Positions 10,285-21,274 of a stretch of 64,000 bases of DNA are shown here, one piece after another. A model generated the notes under the pieces. It saw only the letters and a program-made list of their open reading frames with translations, ran no database searches and was not told where the DNA came from. Location: positions 18,126,490 to 18,190,489 of the forward strand of contig OZ024784.1 in NCBI GenBank assembly GCA_964017065.1, read 5' to 3'. Origin of the DNA: Haliclona indistincta. Taxonomy: Eukaryota; Porifera; Demospongiae; Haplosclerida; Chalinidae. A program made the position numbers and the translations under genes. Numbering within the stretch: the stretch's first letter is position 1; every line of letters starts with the position of its first letter.

Positions 10285-13200
10285 CTATAGCTGTCTCTTC
10301 ATTCGCTGGTTAGCGTCAGTAAGGTGGGCTACATTGGTATCAGCCTTCTTGTTGATACGACCAAGCTGTGCGTTCTGCCTGTCCAGTTCATCTCCCATGT
10401 CCACTGCTACATTATGAAGGTTGTCCAGAATACCACCAACAGCTCTGAAGAGGAAGAAAACAAACAATGAACCCATAATGTTTAGTCTGGCAGCCCCGCC
10501 CCTTCGCATCAGTGGAAGGGTCAACAGTATCAAAAAGTTGTACCAGTGGAATTTAAATCACATCAAATTTTCACGTGACAATTAGTAACAAAAATGGTGG
10601 CAGTCAATGTGCTGCTTGTTTCATCGATCTAGCTCACAAATTGACAGAAGAAGCAATCTTTGGTCAGCTTAAAAATTAAACCATGACATCTAATTCAAGC
10701 ACCAATGGAAAGCAGGCAAAGGATGTACCGTGTTTACAGCATAAGTTATAAAGCGAGCGTACAAGCCAGCTCTAGCATTCTTACTCACACCATTACGTTT
10801 AGTAGCTCGTTCATGACATTTGTATGGTCAAAACAGGTGTATTGCGCGTCTACTGCAGCCAATACTACGTGATTTCTAGCCGTATGAATAATTACCCGTG
10901 CGCAGTATGCGCCAGGGTTATGCGTTTGTGTCCGTCGGTATGTGTGTGTGTGTGTCGTCAAAAAACACGCCTGTTTGCGTCTTACAGCTCGAAAATCTCC
11001 ACGAAAACACTCTCTGCAGCTTCTTCACTGAATTTATAGTCCTATGAAGACGTTTTCTGTGCTGGCAAGCCTTGTTCGAGCGGCTAATTCATGGCTATCT
11101 AAAGCTACGTGTCCTTGTAAGAGCACTTACGGTATTGTGGGTGTGTCACCCAACCTCCTATCAATTTCGATGTCCTCACTCAGTCTCACATGTACCGTTC
11201 GTCAGTAAACGTGCGTGTTGCAGTGATGCAGGAGTAGTCGTGTTTAGCTCCCAGCTCAGCGCACGGGTATGTGTTCATTAGAACTCTAGTTCATAATTAA
11301 TTGATTCTGCCGTACGTTTCTGCAATCTGATTGGATCACAGAAATCCCTGCGACTGGTACAACTATTTGATACTGTTTACGTCAGATCCTTCCACTGTAA
11401 TGTGAAGGGGCGGGGCTGCCAGACTACGTAATGGTTTGAAGAGGGCAAAATAATTTTTTTATTCACATTAGAGTTAGAAAACCACCCGTCAACTATCTAA
11501 GACAGACACTTGCTAAATCCCAGATATAATTATGTAACCATGAGTCCATAACAGAATAGGCTCTTGATGTACAAACCTCTTACCACTAGAGGACAGACAC
11601 CCTATCAATTTCCAATGGTGTCTACCTTAGAGAGGTCACTGTTAATTTGATGATAATAAGGAAATAAAATGACCTTAAAGATCAGTACTGGTGATTTATG
11701 ATGATCAGTGATGCCTTACATGATGATCAGTGATGCCCTACATGATGATCAGTGATGCCCTACAGATCTATGGTGATGCTTGCATTGTTGATACATATGC
11801 ACAATGCTCCATGATGTAACACAGTGGTTGCACTTGTCACTATGGTAATCAGGCAAGTTGCTATGATACTGCTTGTAAGTTGTGACACAAGTATGTCACA
11901 TCAAAGGTGTGATAATCAAGTGCTAAATCGTTATAATTAGTCCTGGAGCCGTGTCGACCAGGAGTGGTTTAGTGACACAGACCTTGACATAGCACCTTAT
12001 TTACACTAGTGACACACTATACTAACACAGATATCACTAAATATCATAGTAAGCCCTATGCTATCATAACTTATACTAATTATTGTTACCATGCAGCAAA
12101 CATCAATGATGATGAACCTAGTAAGGGAATGTGCACTGTTCTTGCTGTGTAAATCGTTCCCATACATGTACATTAATTTTTTAGTTAAACTATTATCTAA
12201 TGACAATCTTATGTTGTCTGCTCAGTCTTCCTGGGATACTTGATGTGAATACAACTTCCAGTCATTAGTAACATACTCAACCAACATGTTACTGTTACTG
12301 GAATTTACTAATTTGTAATAGTAATCGGAGTCCGAGCAATTTATCCTTTTGAGCATAACAGACACTAATTCTTATTTCTGGTATTGTGTAGTCTTACATT
12401 AGCTATGTGGATGTGGTTAGAGCCGGGAAATAGGCGCACAACACCTTAGAACTAGTGGTATGTACTCTTAAACTCACTGTAGATTATCGTCCATCTCTTC
12501 CTCTCGCTCATCGTTTGTAATCCTCTTGACGTAGCCTCCCTGGTGAGCAGTAGCTCCCGGCTGACGGCTCACAATGTTGTCCTCCTCATAATCCACAGGT
12601 GCTTTCTTGCCGTACGTCTTCTTGTAACCCTTGGTATTCTGGAGCAGAGTATAACCACCACCTCGCTAAAGGATTGCACACACACACACCACCAGCTCAC
12701 ACATCACATGTCCACGTTACATTACATGTCTCTGACTGGGCTGATCAAAAATCTCTCTGCCCAGGAAATATAATTTTCCCCAAGTCAGATAATTTAACAT
12801 ACAATGGGTTACTTATTATTAATTTTGCAACTATTATTAAAGATTATTATTAATTTTGCAACTATTATTAAAGATTATTTTTGTTGTATAAACACTGTTG
12901 CACAGGTAACTAGTGTGAGCTGTCATCCATTTCAAGTTAAGTAATGCATAACTTGGTCACAATGTTGCTTGCTAATAACAGGTGCCTTTTGAGTGATATT
13001 GCAATACATTCCCATGATAATACCATAGTGAAACATATCTACCATGAACTGTTTGTAAACTGTAATCTCTGGACATCAGCCAGAACTAAAACAGTGAACC
13101 AAAACACTCCATAATCATGAAAGACTATGAAAATAACAATGTAGTGAGATTGCAGTGAGATTAAAGTAATGAAATAATAACCCTGCTAATTACAATAATA

Positions 13201-14399
13201 ACTGCAAGACAAATTTGTAAATGTTCCAGCTCTACAAATACATGTACAGTCATTAGGGAAATACTTAGCTTCCATGCATCAGTCAAGCTTTCTCAGGATT
13301 GGTGTTTGGAAGATTACTACAAGCATGCTAAAGAAAAGCTTAGCTTCCATCTCTAAACATAACAGTTAGGACGTCAGCAAGATGCCTTTATAATATCTAA
13401 ACATACCTCTCACTTTTAGGACAAAACCAAATTTATGTAAAGATTGTTTGCTACGTCTATATTATAATTATTGTTACTAGTAGGATCGTGGTAGCTTTTG
13501 CCGTAGCACAGAAACATTAATATTTGATAAAACATTTCGATCCAAGGATCGTCATCAGTTATAAAGACTGAAGTAAGACAACTACACTTAAATAACAACA
13601 CTTCAGATGGTATGGCATGAGGTGTGCATGTGATGAACACGTGTGTGTGTGTGTGCACAGGGGAAATTTCATGAGAAGCTACTGGTAACAAATTTGTTGG
13701 AAACTTGCAAAACACAGAGAAAGGAACACACACACACACGCACGCACACACACAAGACGAGTCAGTCTATGATTGTCAGGTATGATTATTCTAGAGCAAT
13801 AATGTGCTTGTTTAGTTCTTATATACACACAACAGTAGCTCATGAGATCAGCGCTAGGTTCACTTCCAACCTAGCTACACAAACTACAAGAATACCAACC
13901 ACTTTCTCTGTACGCTCAAAACCTTTGTACAGATTAATTCTAAAGACGTAATAATACACCTCATTAGTATGTGAGAAATAATAATAATCATGGGGCCTTC
14001 ACACCAGTATGGGAACTATTGTGGTTGTCTCTATAGTCAAAATAAACACCATTGTGCAACAGCACAGCCTTGCATAAAGAGCAACACAGTGATGCAATGG
14101 AGTGCCCTAGCCTCTCTCACACTCACCTGGTAACTTCGCCGACAGCTACAGCTGAAACAACCACAGCACTTCTCTATCTCGCTTAAATTCTTGTCAGTTC
14201 GCTTGAGGTCCACATTGACCTCGTCCAGGCGGCGCTCTACATTGTCTAGCTTCTCTCCTTGCTCGTTCAGCGTCACTAAGGTGTCTACTCCTATTTGATT
14301 CGTTTCCTCGGCTGTGCGCAGGATTCGTCTTGTGGCGTCTAATGTCTGGTCGGTAACCTGGTCAATTCGTTGGTCTAGCCTGTCGATTTCTTCCGCCAT
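10285..14399 (-). CDS. SNAP25: SNAP-25/SNAP-23-like Qb,Qc-SNARE
   Basis: Three coding exons, 14399-14127, 12638-12478 and 10444-10285, give 197 residues against about 206 in vertebrate SNAP-25. The N-terminal Qb SNARE helix runs from residue 5 (TLDATRRILRTAEETNQIG) to about 75. The linker has the palmitoylation-type cluster CCGCFSCSC. The C-terminal Qc helix (GGILDNLHNVAVDMGDELD) ends with ANQRMKRQL. The exon 2/3 junction splits a glutamine codon, exactly where the Qc helix begins after MDDNLQ. The protein should sit on the cytosolic face of the plasma membrane and pair with syntaxin and VAMP for exocytosis. Introns are long for this region (2.0 and 1.5 kb) and carry repeats. The start lies 166 bases from divergently transcribed SDE2. 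Confidence 0.92.
10483..11426. mobile_element. nonautonomous terminal-inverted-repeat element in SNAP-25 intron
   Basis: The ends are inverted repeats: TAGTCTGGCAGCCCCGCCCC at 10483 and GGGGCGGGGCTGCCAGACTA ending at 11426. Homology continues inward for about 65 bases with small gaps (AGTGGAAGG, CAGTATCAAA and AGTTGTACCAG on the left match complements at about 11360-11400). The ~0.94 kb interior holds no convincing transposase frame. The ends are conspicuously GC-rich in an AT-rich intron. I could not settle a target-site duplication. MITE-like is the best description. Confidence 0.7.
11698..11763. repeat. 22-base tandem repeat, 3 copies
   Basis: The unit ATGATGATCAGTGATGCCYT followed by AC repeats three times with one variable base, inside the first long SNAP-25 intron. 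No coding role is evident. Confidence 0.9.
12813..12880. repeat. 31-base tandem duplication
   Basis: Two adjacent AT-rich units containing AATTTTGCAACTATTATTAA, with a period of 31 bases, in the SNAP-25 intron 12639-14126. Probably replication slippage. Confidence 0.85.
13637..13755. repeat. GT/CA microsatellite pair
   Basis: A short (GT)n tract near 13640-13655 and an imperfect (CA)n tract near 13727-13753 lie in opposite senses about 70 bases apart, so they could pair in the pre-mRNA. Apparent open frames across them are microsatellite artefacts. Confidence 0.7.
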
Positions 14400-14565
14400 A
14401 TTGGTAGAAGCGTTCCTCTGGGCTCAGTGACCCTTCCTTCTTTCTCGTCTCCAATATTTAGTAATCTAACACGAACGGACGTGCACGGAACATAATATAT
14501 TAATAAGTTATCACGTGATGTTGAAAATTTAACCCTTCCTAAGTTCAGTAGAGAACGACAAAAAA
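14400..14565. promoter_or_regulatory. putative bidirectional promoter SNAP-25 / SDE2
   Basis: Only 166 bases separate the two divergent start codons, so both 5' UTRs and core promoters must lie here or overlap. It contains a CACGTGA E-box-like site near 14512-14518. I see no obvious TATA box in a convincing place. Confidence 0.5.
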
Positions 14566-16163
14566 ATGGATTCGAATTGTGCTTTCAACTACGTTATTGT
14601 AGGACTGGGAGACGAGACCATCAATGTTTCGAGCGTGGGAGATGTCACACTAGAGGATTTAAAAAACAGAATCGAACAAAGGGCAAGTTTTATGATTTGA
14701 AATAAAGATAATTATTATCTAATAATTATTTTAGGGTGTAGATACGTCGAAGTACTCATTCTATCACAATGGATGTCCAGTTATCAGTGATTCAGAGAGT
14801 CTGACTGTGGGTGACACTGAAGCAGCATCTAGTCTTGTTATGATCAGGGCTTACCCTCGTGTGCTGGGCGGGAAAGGAGGTAAAAAAACCACTTCATCTG
14901 TTGCAACCATTATCACTTTCTCTGTTTCAGGGTTTGGTGCTCTCATTAGGTCTATGGGGTCCCAGATGAGCAAGAATAGAAGTAGAGACGCCTGTCGTGA
15001 TTTGAGTGGACGTCGAATGAGAGATGTAAATGCTGAAAAGAAGTGAGAATTCAGTAACTAAGTAACTAGTAATAGTTTATCGTGTCTAGGATGAGTGAAT
15101 GGATGAAAAGTGAACCAGAAAGACAGCGGAAAAAAGCTCAGGAAAAGAAGCGGAAGAGAGATCGTCTACTAGCGCTAGAAGACCCCCGGCACTTCTTCAA
15201 TGATCCTCAGTACATGCAGAAGCTTGAAGAGTCGGGAGAGACGGTAAGTGAGTCTCTCAAGTTAGGACTGCAGGCAGCTAGCAGTGGGAAGAGGGTTAGC
15301 AATGAAGAAGCTGCAGGACCCAGCAAGAAAACCAAACTATGGTGAGTGGATAATCCTCTCTAGTTAGGTGCATATGAAAAATATTACTTTTTCTAAATTG
15401 GTAATCTGATAAATTTTCACAGCATATTAGCACCTGGTTTATGAAATTTGTTTCGTTTGTGATTTTAGGAGTGGTTTAGAGGAATTCGGTGAGCTGGACA
15501 GTGGAGGGGAAGATGAAGGGACCTCGTCATCAGCTGGTGGTAGTGGTAACAGCCCTGGTGCTGGCTCTCCAAGAGAGGTGTCATCCTCAGAGACCGACAA
15601 ACAAGTTAACTCGTCACCTGACCATGAGACCACACCCACTGAACAATGCTCGAGTGAACCAACTGAGGAGTCGACTACTGCTGAAGAGAATGTGACATGT
15701 GAGTCAGAGAAAACCACAGCAAACGCAACTGAGAAACCTGCTCCAGAGGTATGTTATAAATCGTGTTTGGTATTATGCTGTTAGAAGTACAGTGGAACCT
15801 TGTCAATACAGTATATCTCAAAAAATGCTTCAGTTAATGTTTGGTTTGTTCAAAAAGCTGTTTATTTACTGTGTGCACCATGAAAATTCCTGACAGCAAC
15901 TATTCAACTAATAATCCTGTTTTCCTATTTTCCCCCAGCCTATTAAACTGGATGAGTATGACAGTGTAGAGGCATTGGAGTCTGCTGGAGGGGACAGGCT
16001 CAAGGTGACGCTACAGTCCATGGGTTTAAAATGCGGCGGTACTGTCAGAGAGAGAGCTGAGCGTCTCTTGTCAGTGAAGGGCAAGCAACTGGACGAGATT
16101 AAACCTTCTCTATTCGCCAAACCCAGTAAAGGAAAGGGCAAAGCTAAATCACAAACAACTTGA
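14566..16163 (+). CDS. SDE2: SDE2 homologue (ubiquitin-like fold, replication-stress/splicing regulator)
   Basis: Six exons: 14566-14682, 14735-14879, 14931-15042, 15090-15341, 15469-15748 and 15939-16163. The N-terminal ubiquitin-like domain is followed by the conserved processing site LGGKGG, split by the second intron. Then comes the SDE2 signature [12 protein letters not shown] and [14 protein letters not shown], a basic helical segment ([20 protein letters not shown]), an acidic Ser/Glu-rich region and a C-terminal SAP-like motif ([16 protein letters not shown]...RAERL). In other eukaryotes the UBL is cleaved after the di-glycine and the remaining fragment acts in PCNA-linked genome maintenance and intron-specific splicing. 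The first intron has a GC donor (GCAAGT at 14683) rather than GT; the frame works only with it. The gene converges with the SR-rich gene, ending 158 bases from that stop. Confidence 0.93.
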
Positions 16164-16321
16164 TCCATTCTGTACCATCTATAGCATTTACTGTTTATCT
16201 TTGTTGTGTACTCTATGATCTGTTTCCTTTTTGAAATACTCATTTCCATATCTCGAGTGCAGTGACTTATACAGCACATAACATAGTGATCATCATGTTT
16301 ATAGTGTTTCAGCAAGTGACT

Positions 16322-17262
16322 TTACTTGGTAGCATTAAGAAACTCGAGCAATCTTTTGCGATTAATCTCCCTCTGCATAAAATAGAAGACAGTAAAAACC
16401 TCTGCAAACCGAGAGCTGTGTTTCCACCTCTTTGTCATTCTTGGACTTTTTGACTTTCATCTTCATAACGCGACCGGACATGGCACTCCTCTGCGGTGAT
16501 GAACGCTCCCTCATGAACTAAAGTGAAAGAGATTACTACAATTGCAAGAAGACAACAATTGCTTACATTTGATAGTTGGACAGGACCGCCATCTTCAGAC
16601 TTTCTTCGCGAAGACGTCTTTTTCTTCTTACTCTTCTTGTTATGTTTTTCATTCTAAGTTCCCTCCCATAACCAGCCAAAAGCAGAAGCAGAAGTAAGAT
16701 CACCCTCCCCGGGAGAAGGGGAAATTCGTACCAGTGAACACAAAGGTCAAACTATAGGTCGTTATTCATACCTTGTGCTTCTTGGAGTGCTTGTGTTTGT
16801 GTCTCTTGTGACTCCTTCTCTCTGTGGAAGAGAGAAGAGGTGATGCGAGGAAGCAAAAGTTATTTACCTTCACTGCTGCTGCTACTGGTGGATGAGTCAC
16901 TGCTGTACGAACTGCTAGATCTAGAGCTGCTTCGACTGCGACTCCGCCTGTGTCGAGCCTTCCTACTACTCCTTTCCCTTCTGTACAGATCTTCATCTAG
17001 ACTTGAACTGCTACCTCTGGTTAGAGGAGACCGAGAACGAGACCGATGTCTATGCTCTAAGTAGAATAATAGGTCTATTATTATAATAATTATATATACT
17101 GAATGTGTAAAAAAATGTGCCAGCACGTGAACACGAGCACAGCAAACTAATCCGTTTACTACCGATACAGATAAATTAGATGTTACCTTCCAAAAGTCTA
17201 CAGCTGAGCTTAAAGAAGATTATCTATAACTTACTTTCTCTTGATCTACTGACCTCTGCCAT
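16322..17262 (-). CDS. small SR- and lysine-rich nuclear protein, unrecognised family
   Basis: Six short exons (17262-17235, 17056-16868, 16821-16772, 16653-16567, 16517-16428, 16372-16322) join in phase to about 164 residues. After MAEVSRSREKH there is an Arg-Ser segment (RHRSRSRSPLTRG, RRSRSRSSSRSSSS), a poly-Ser stretch, a basic block (KRHKHKHSKKHK, KKSKKKKTSSRRK), EDGGPVQLSNFM and a conserved-looking end: SGRVMKMKVKKSKNDKE joined to REINRKRLLEFLNATK. Composition points to a nuclear, probably spliceosome-associated protein. The GGPVQLS block followed by a basic end loosely recalls ARL6IP4-like SR proteins, but I would not assign it. Upstream at about 17313 is CGCGCGGGAA, an E2F-like site. 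Confidence 0.75.
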
Positions 17263-17521
17263 TTTTTGGCTGCTTTAACAACCACGCCTAGTCTATTGTG
17301 ACGCAATAATATCGCGCGGGAAGTTTGAAGCTAGTTAGTCACGGCATTACAAAACTGCTAGTGAGATGTATCGAAAACAGAATAGAACTTATCATGAAGA
17401 GATTGAGTTATCAAGAAATGAAGTCTACAGTAATAGTTCATAGATTTAAATCAGTGCTCTTGAACCGTTTAGAAGGTGTTTTCGAGTTTTAACAGATTCT
17501 CTATTGGCTTTTAGTTTAAGC

Positions 17522-17984
17522 TCATTTTTTTAGCTCTTTTTGTGTCAAGTGTTTAAATGAACAATAAGACGAAAGTGAGTAGAGAGCTTGAGAAGAATGG
17601 TTCCCCTTGTCCATCCACTTGTATAGCTCAATGGCAGCTGGTTTCAGTATGGAGGTCACTGGATATCGCTCTGGTTGCTTAAAGAACTCTGTTACACAAT
17701 CTCCAGCTGGTCCTCACATTGCAACACAGAAAAAGTCTTAAACAATTTGCAGAAAACTCCGTTGAACGATCAAAAGAAGTCTCCTGCCATGTCTTCTTCA
17801 AGTATTTTGATCGGTCGGGGGAGTACAAGTCTTCTTCACTAATCAAGGCATGGTAGATGACGTTGACCAACTTCTGACAAACTTTCGGTTGTTGAGAAGA
17901 GATTGAACTAGTGTTAATGAGTGTACAGAGAAAGGTGCTAGCTTCTTCTACATTCTTAGCAACAACAATCTCAAAGAAAGCCAT
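17522..17984 (-). pseudogene. unrecognised ORF in two frames, possibly broken
   Basis: From the Met at 17984 one minus-strand frame stays open for about 90 codons with a protein-like composition (PKVCQKLVNVIYHALISEED, YLKKTWQETSFDRS). Near 17700-17715 the protein-like reading moves by one frame and continues to the stop at 17522 (GDCVTEFFKQPERYPVTSIL, AAIELYKWMDKG). No GT-AG pair at the switch restores the frame. It is either a frameshifted pseudogene or remnant, or a gene with an intron I misplaced. The frame is also open a little upstream of the Met. I recognise no family. The rest of the 17263-18342 gap holds a 25-codon plus-strand ORF at 17367 and no other gene. Confidence 0.35.
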
Positions 17985-18342
17985 AAGAGGTTGTTCAACA
18001 TTACATGAATCGATTAATTACTGCTGAAGTAAAACTTAATGAATTACTTGTCTCTGCTGCTTGTCTCTGCTGCTTGCATCTGTCACTAAACAATTTCTTC
18101 CAGACAGTTCACACTGTCTTTATCTTTATCATTAGAATAATATCCATCATTCATCCTATTATAATCTCTGAAAAATATTATCCATGCAATCGAACACACC
18201 CACTTTTTGCTAAGCATGCGCAATCGTTAATCTGCACAATCTGCACAATCGCGCGCGGAATCATCACAGACAGCGCGGGTAACTTTTCGATTTTCTTTAT
18301 CTTTCTCTTTGCGTTGAACGGTTCGCCAGCAATACCTTAAAC

Positions 18343-19342
18343 ATGATTGGCGATTGTGAGCTTACTGAAGGCCCTCAGCCGTCACCTAGCAGATCGACAC
18401 TCCTCACGATGGATCAGAAACACAGCTCTCAGGACATCTTCATCTCGATCAGTGGTATCATAGGGGCGGGGAAGACTACGTTAGCTACCAAACTAGCTGA
18501 GAAGATGACCCTACCGTGCTTCTATGAACCAGTCATGGATAACGCCTACCTAACCGATTTCTACAGAGACCCTGCTAGATACAGCTTTCCACTTCAGGTA
18601 ATTTTTAACCTCTCTAAAACCGTGTCACCAACTGTCATCTCTACAGGTATATTTGTTGAACAGAAGGTTCCAGCAACATCAGCAGATCATATGGCAGGGA
18701 CAAGGAGGAGTTCAGGACAGGACAATATACGAAGACTCAGTTTTCGCTAAAGTGGGTACTCAGAGCGTGACACCGTCACAGAATTTTTGATTCACCTGTA
18801 CCGATAGGTTCTGATGCAGAGCAAAATGATGGAAGAAAGAGAATACAAGACCTACTGCTCTCTCTTCAGCAACATGTCCAACTTCATGTGAGCTAGTTGT
18901 TTAGATTATATTCTAAGTGAAGTGCTTTGTGGTTTTATAGGAAGAAGCCAAATTTGATCGTCCATCTTGACGTTTCGCCGGAGGAGAGCTTGAGGCGCAT
19001 CAAGCTACGGAGCAGAGACTGTGAATCCTCTATTTCGCTGGAATATCTTCAGAGCCTTCACGCGGCCTACGAGGTGTTCATCACTGACATTGCCCGCATC
19101 ATTCCAGTGATCCGCGTCAACTACGAGAGATTTCGAACTGCAGACGAAATGGCAGAGATGATTGTCAGGTAACTAAACATTGTTTTCTATTCTGGATTTT
19201 ACATTTTCACCTCTTCAGAGAATATTCAAAGATGTGTTCCATCAGGTATGTTGATTTCGATGGAACTCGAAGCACTGCAGGAAAGAAAGCTCAGACTATC
19301 AATAACCCTAATAGCAGTACATCTACACCTCAAGTCAATTGA
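18343..19342 (+). CDS. deoxynucleoside kinase (dCK/dGK/dAK superfamily)
   Basis: Five exons: 18343-18597, 18647-18751, 18808-18887, 18941-19168 and 19219-19342, in phase, about 263 residues. The P-loop is GIIGAGKTTLA at about residues 37-47. FYEPVMDN follows, then LLNRRFQQHQQIIWQGQGG, and the catalytic D-R-T block in VQDRTIYEDSVFAK. The arginine-rich lid is RRIKLRSRDCE. The enzyme phosphorylates deoxynucleosides to monophosphates in the salvage pathway. The QDRTIYED form, rather than the ERS form of vertebrate TK2/dCK, resembles bacterial and amoebal deoxyadenosine/deoxyguanosine kinases as I remember them, so a purine preference is possible. The true start could be Met23 (MDQKHSSQD), since the first 22 residues are low in structure. 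The next gene starts 105 bases downstream on the same strand. Confidence 0.88.
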
Positions 19343-19447
19343 TCTGAACAATTCACTATAGTTACTTGTACGACATAGACAATCTTCTGTTATAACAATA
19401 AGCACTTTAGTTGTGGTCAGATAACGCCTCGTTTGTGGGGTGCGACG

Positions 19448-21262
19448 ATGGCTAGGCCGCTCACCATGTATCTGGTTGCTGTCGTGTTGTTAATCGTCCT
19501 GTTCTCTGTGATGCTGACCTGGGAATGGCTTGCTATGAGCAGCGACATTACCAGCTGTGCTACAGTACGCAAACAATCTAGGCTCGGTAACGAAGAACCA
19601 GTTGCAGAAGAAGCCATTAGACTAGCTAACGTCACCCGCAAGCTGTTGCAGCAGCAAAACCGCCCGCTGCTGGTTCGGTTTGACTGGTATTCAAGAAAGA
19701 AAACGCCCGTGCACATGGGGTAACTACTGCATGCAGACAATCAGCTGTTCAACTGTGCAATGTATTTTAGATATGCTGGTAGGACAGCAATGGCTATTCT
19801 TGGTCCCTATGGTTTCCAAGAGACTCATTCTGATGACTGGGTAATGCAAGCCAATCTATTTATCTTGTTGCCGCTTTGATTTCACCACATTTAGGATCTG
19901 TTGTGGGCGATGATTCCACAATGGGACTATCTACCGCGTGCTTCCACTCCTAATCTTCCTCGGCCGTGGCAGATTCACAATCATTGTCTCTCGCTGCATA
20001 ACCAGAGAGGCATATCGGGCAGCAAGGCCTCACAATGGGAGCTCTTCAAATGCATGAGAGACAAGTACGGAGAGGAGGAGTTTCATTACATGCCCGAGTG
20101 CATTGTTCTCCCAAGGTAGTCTACATAGGGTCAAAAGTTCCTCACATAGCGCATGTTTTATGCACATTACTTTTTGCAGAGATAAACAGCTTTTGGTAAC
20201 AACATTAGATGAAGACTCATCTCCATGGATACTGAAACCATCCCTAGGAAAGCGAGCACTCGGTGTAAAAATGGTGACTAACAGAACTGAAATTCCCTCA
20301 TCGCTGACGGAGGAATATGTAGCACAGAAATACGTCACAAACCCCTTCCTGCTGTGGGGAAGAAAGTTTCATCTGAGATTGTATCTACTGATAACCAGTC
20401 TCCACCCACTGAGAGTCTTGCTGCACAAAGAAGGGCTTGTTCTGTTTGCGACAAGAAACTATTCCTCAAATCCAGAGACATACAGCGACTTTACAATCCA
20501 TCTCACCAATGCAGCCGTAGCTGAGAGAGAACACAGACAGAGTGTGACCAACTCTCTACTGCTCTCAGAGCTATGGGTGCTAATGGAGAAACAGTACAGC
20601 ATTAACACGACTGCTGTTTGGAACAATATTGTTGACATCATGGCTAAGGTAGCTATGAGCCAGCGATGCGAGGAAGACACTGAAGACCATCCACCAGGCA
20701 CTTGTTTTGATTTGATAGGAGTTGACGTCTTATTGGATGCAAAACTGAGGCCGCATTTACTTGAGTGCAACAACGGACCTGAACTATTCACCGAAGACCC
20801 TAAGACAAGAAAGGTAGAGTTGTCTACAGCGGCTACTAGATAGATGCTCAAATCTGTTGTTATAGGCAAATGACCTAGCTCACAAAGCTGTACTGCAGGA
20901 CATGATTCCATTGGTGGCTATTAAAAGACCACCGACGGAAGAAGAGATCAATAGTTTTACTACACGGTGAGTTTAAAATACGATGATGCACTGAATTTGT
21001 GTATGCATGCTGTAGATTGTTAGATTATAAGGAAAGACATCAGCTGAAGGAGTGTGGTCATGGATACGCTGCTGGGTTTGGTGGTAACTGCTTGACAGAC
21101 AGCATCGTTGATAATCTATGGAGGATCCATTATGAGGTTAATTTTATGACATTCAAGTTTTATAATTATAGTAATTTATATTCGTACGTATAGGAATGCA
21201 ACTTAGGTGGTTTTGAAAGAGTATTGCCAAATCACAAAAGAACAAATTATGTTTCAAGATAA
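19448..21262 (+). CDS. TTL-domain (tubulin-tyrosine-ligase-like) protein with N-terminal membrane anchor
   Basis: Seven exons (19448-19719, 19771-19840, 19895-20115, 20180-20813, 20866-20966, 21016-21136, 21194-21262) give 495 residues. An uncharged stretch, MYLVAVVLLIVLFSVMLTW, forms a signal anchor at residues about 7-25. The TTL ATP-grasp domain follows: WILKPSLGKRALGVK, YVTNPFLLWGRKFHLRLYLL, the DFTIHLTNAAV block, and the C-terminal LIGVDVLLDAKLRPHLLECN with the metal-binding E-x-N. The family ligates amino acids to tubulin or other proteins. A membrane anchor would place the catalytic domain in the secretory lumen or outside the cell if it is type II, which is odd for a tubulin enzyme; the substrate is therefore open. 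The C-terminal extension has CNLGGFERVLPNHKR. The stop is 12 bases from the stop of the convergent RING/B-box gene. Confidence 0.85.
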
Positions 21263-21274
21263 AATAGATTATAA

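Noticed and set aside
13416..13951. ORFs of 100-110 codons on both strands in the SNAP-25 intron
   Set aside because: They run through GT/CA microsatellites and have no family resemblance.
15439..15717. Minus-strand 92-codon ORF opposite SDE2
   Set aside because: Antisense shadow of the acidic Ser/Glu-rich SDE2 exon.
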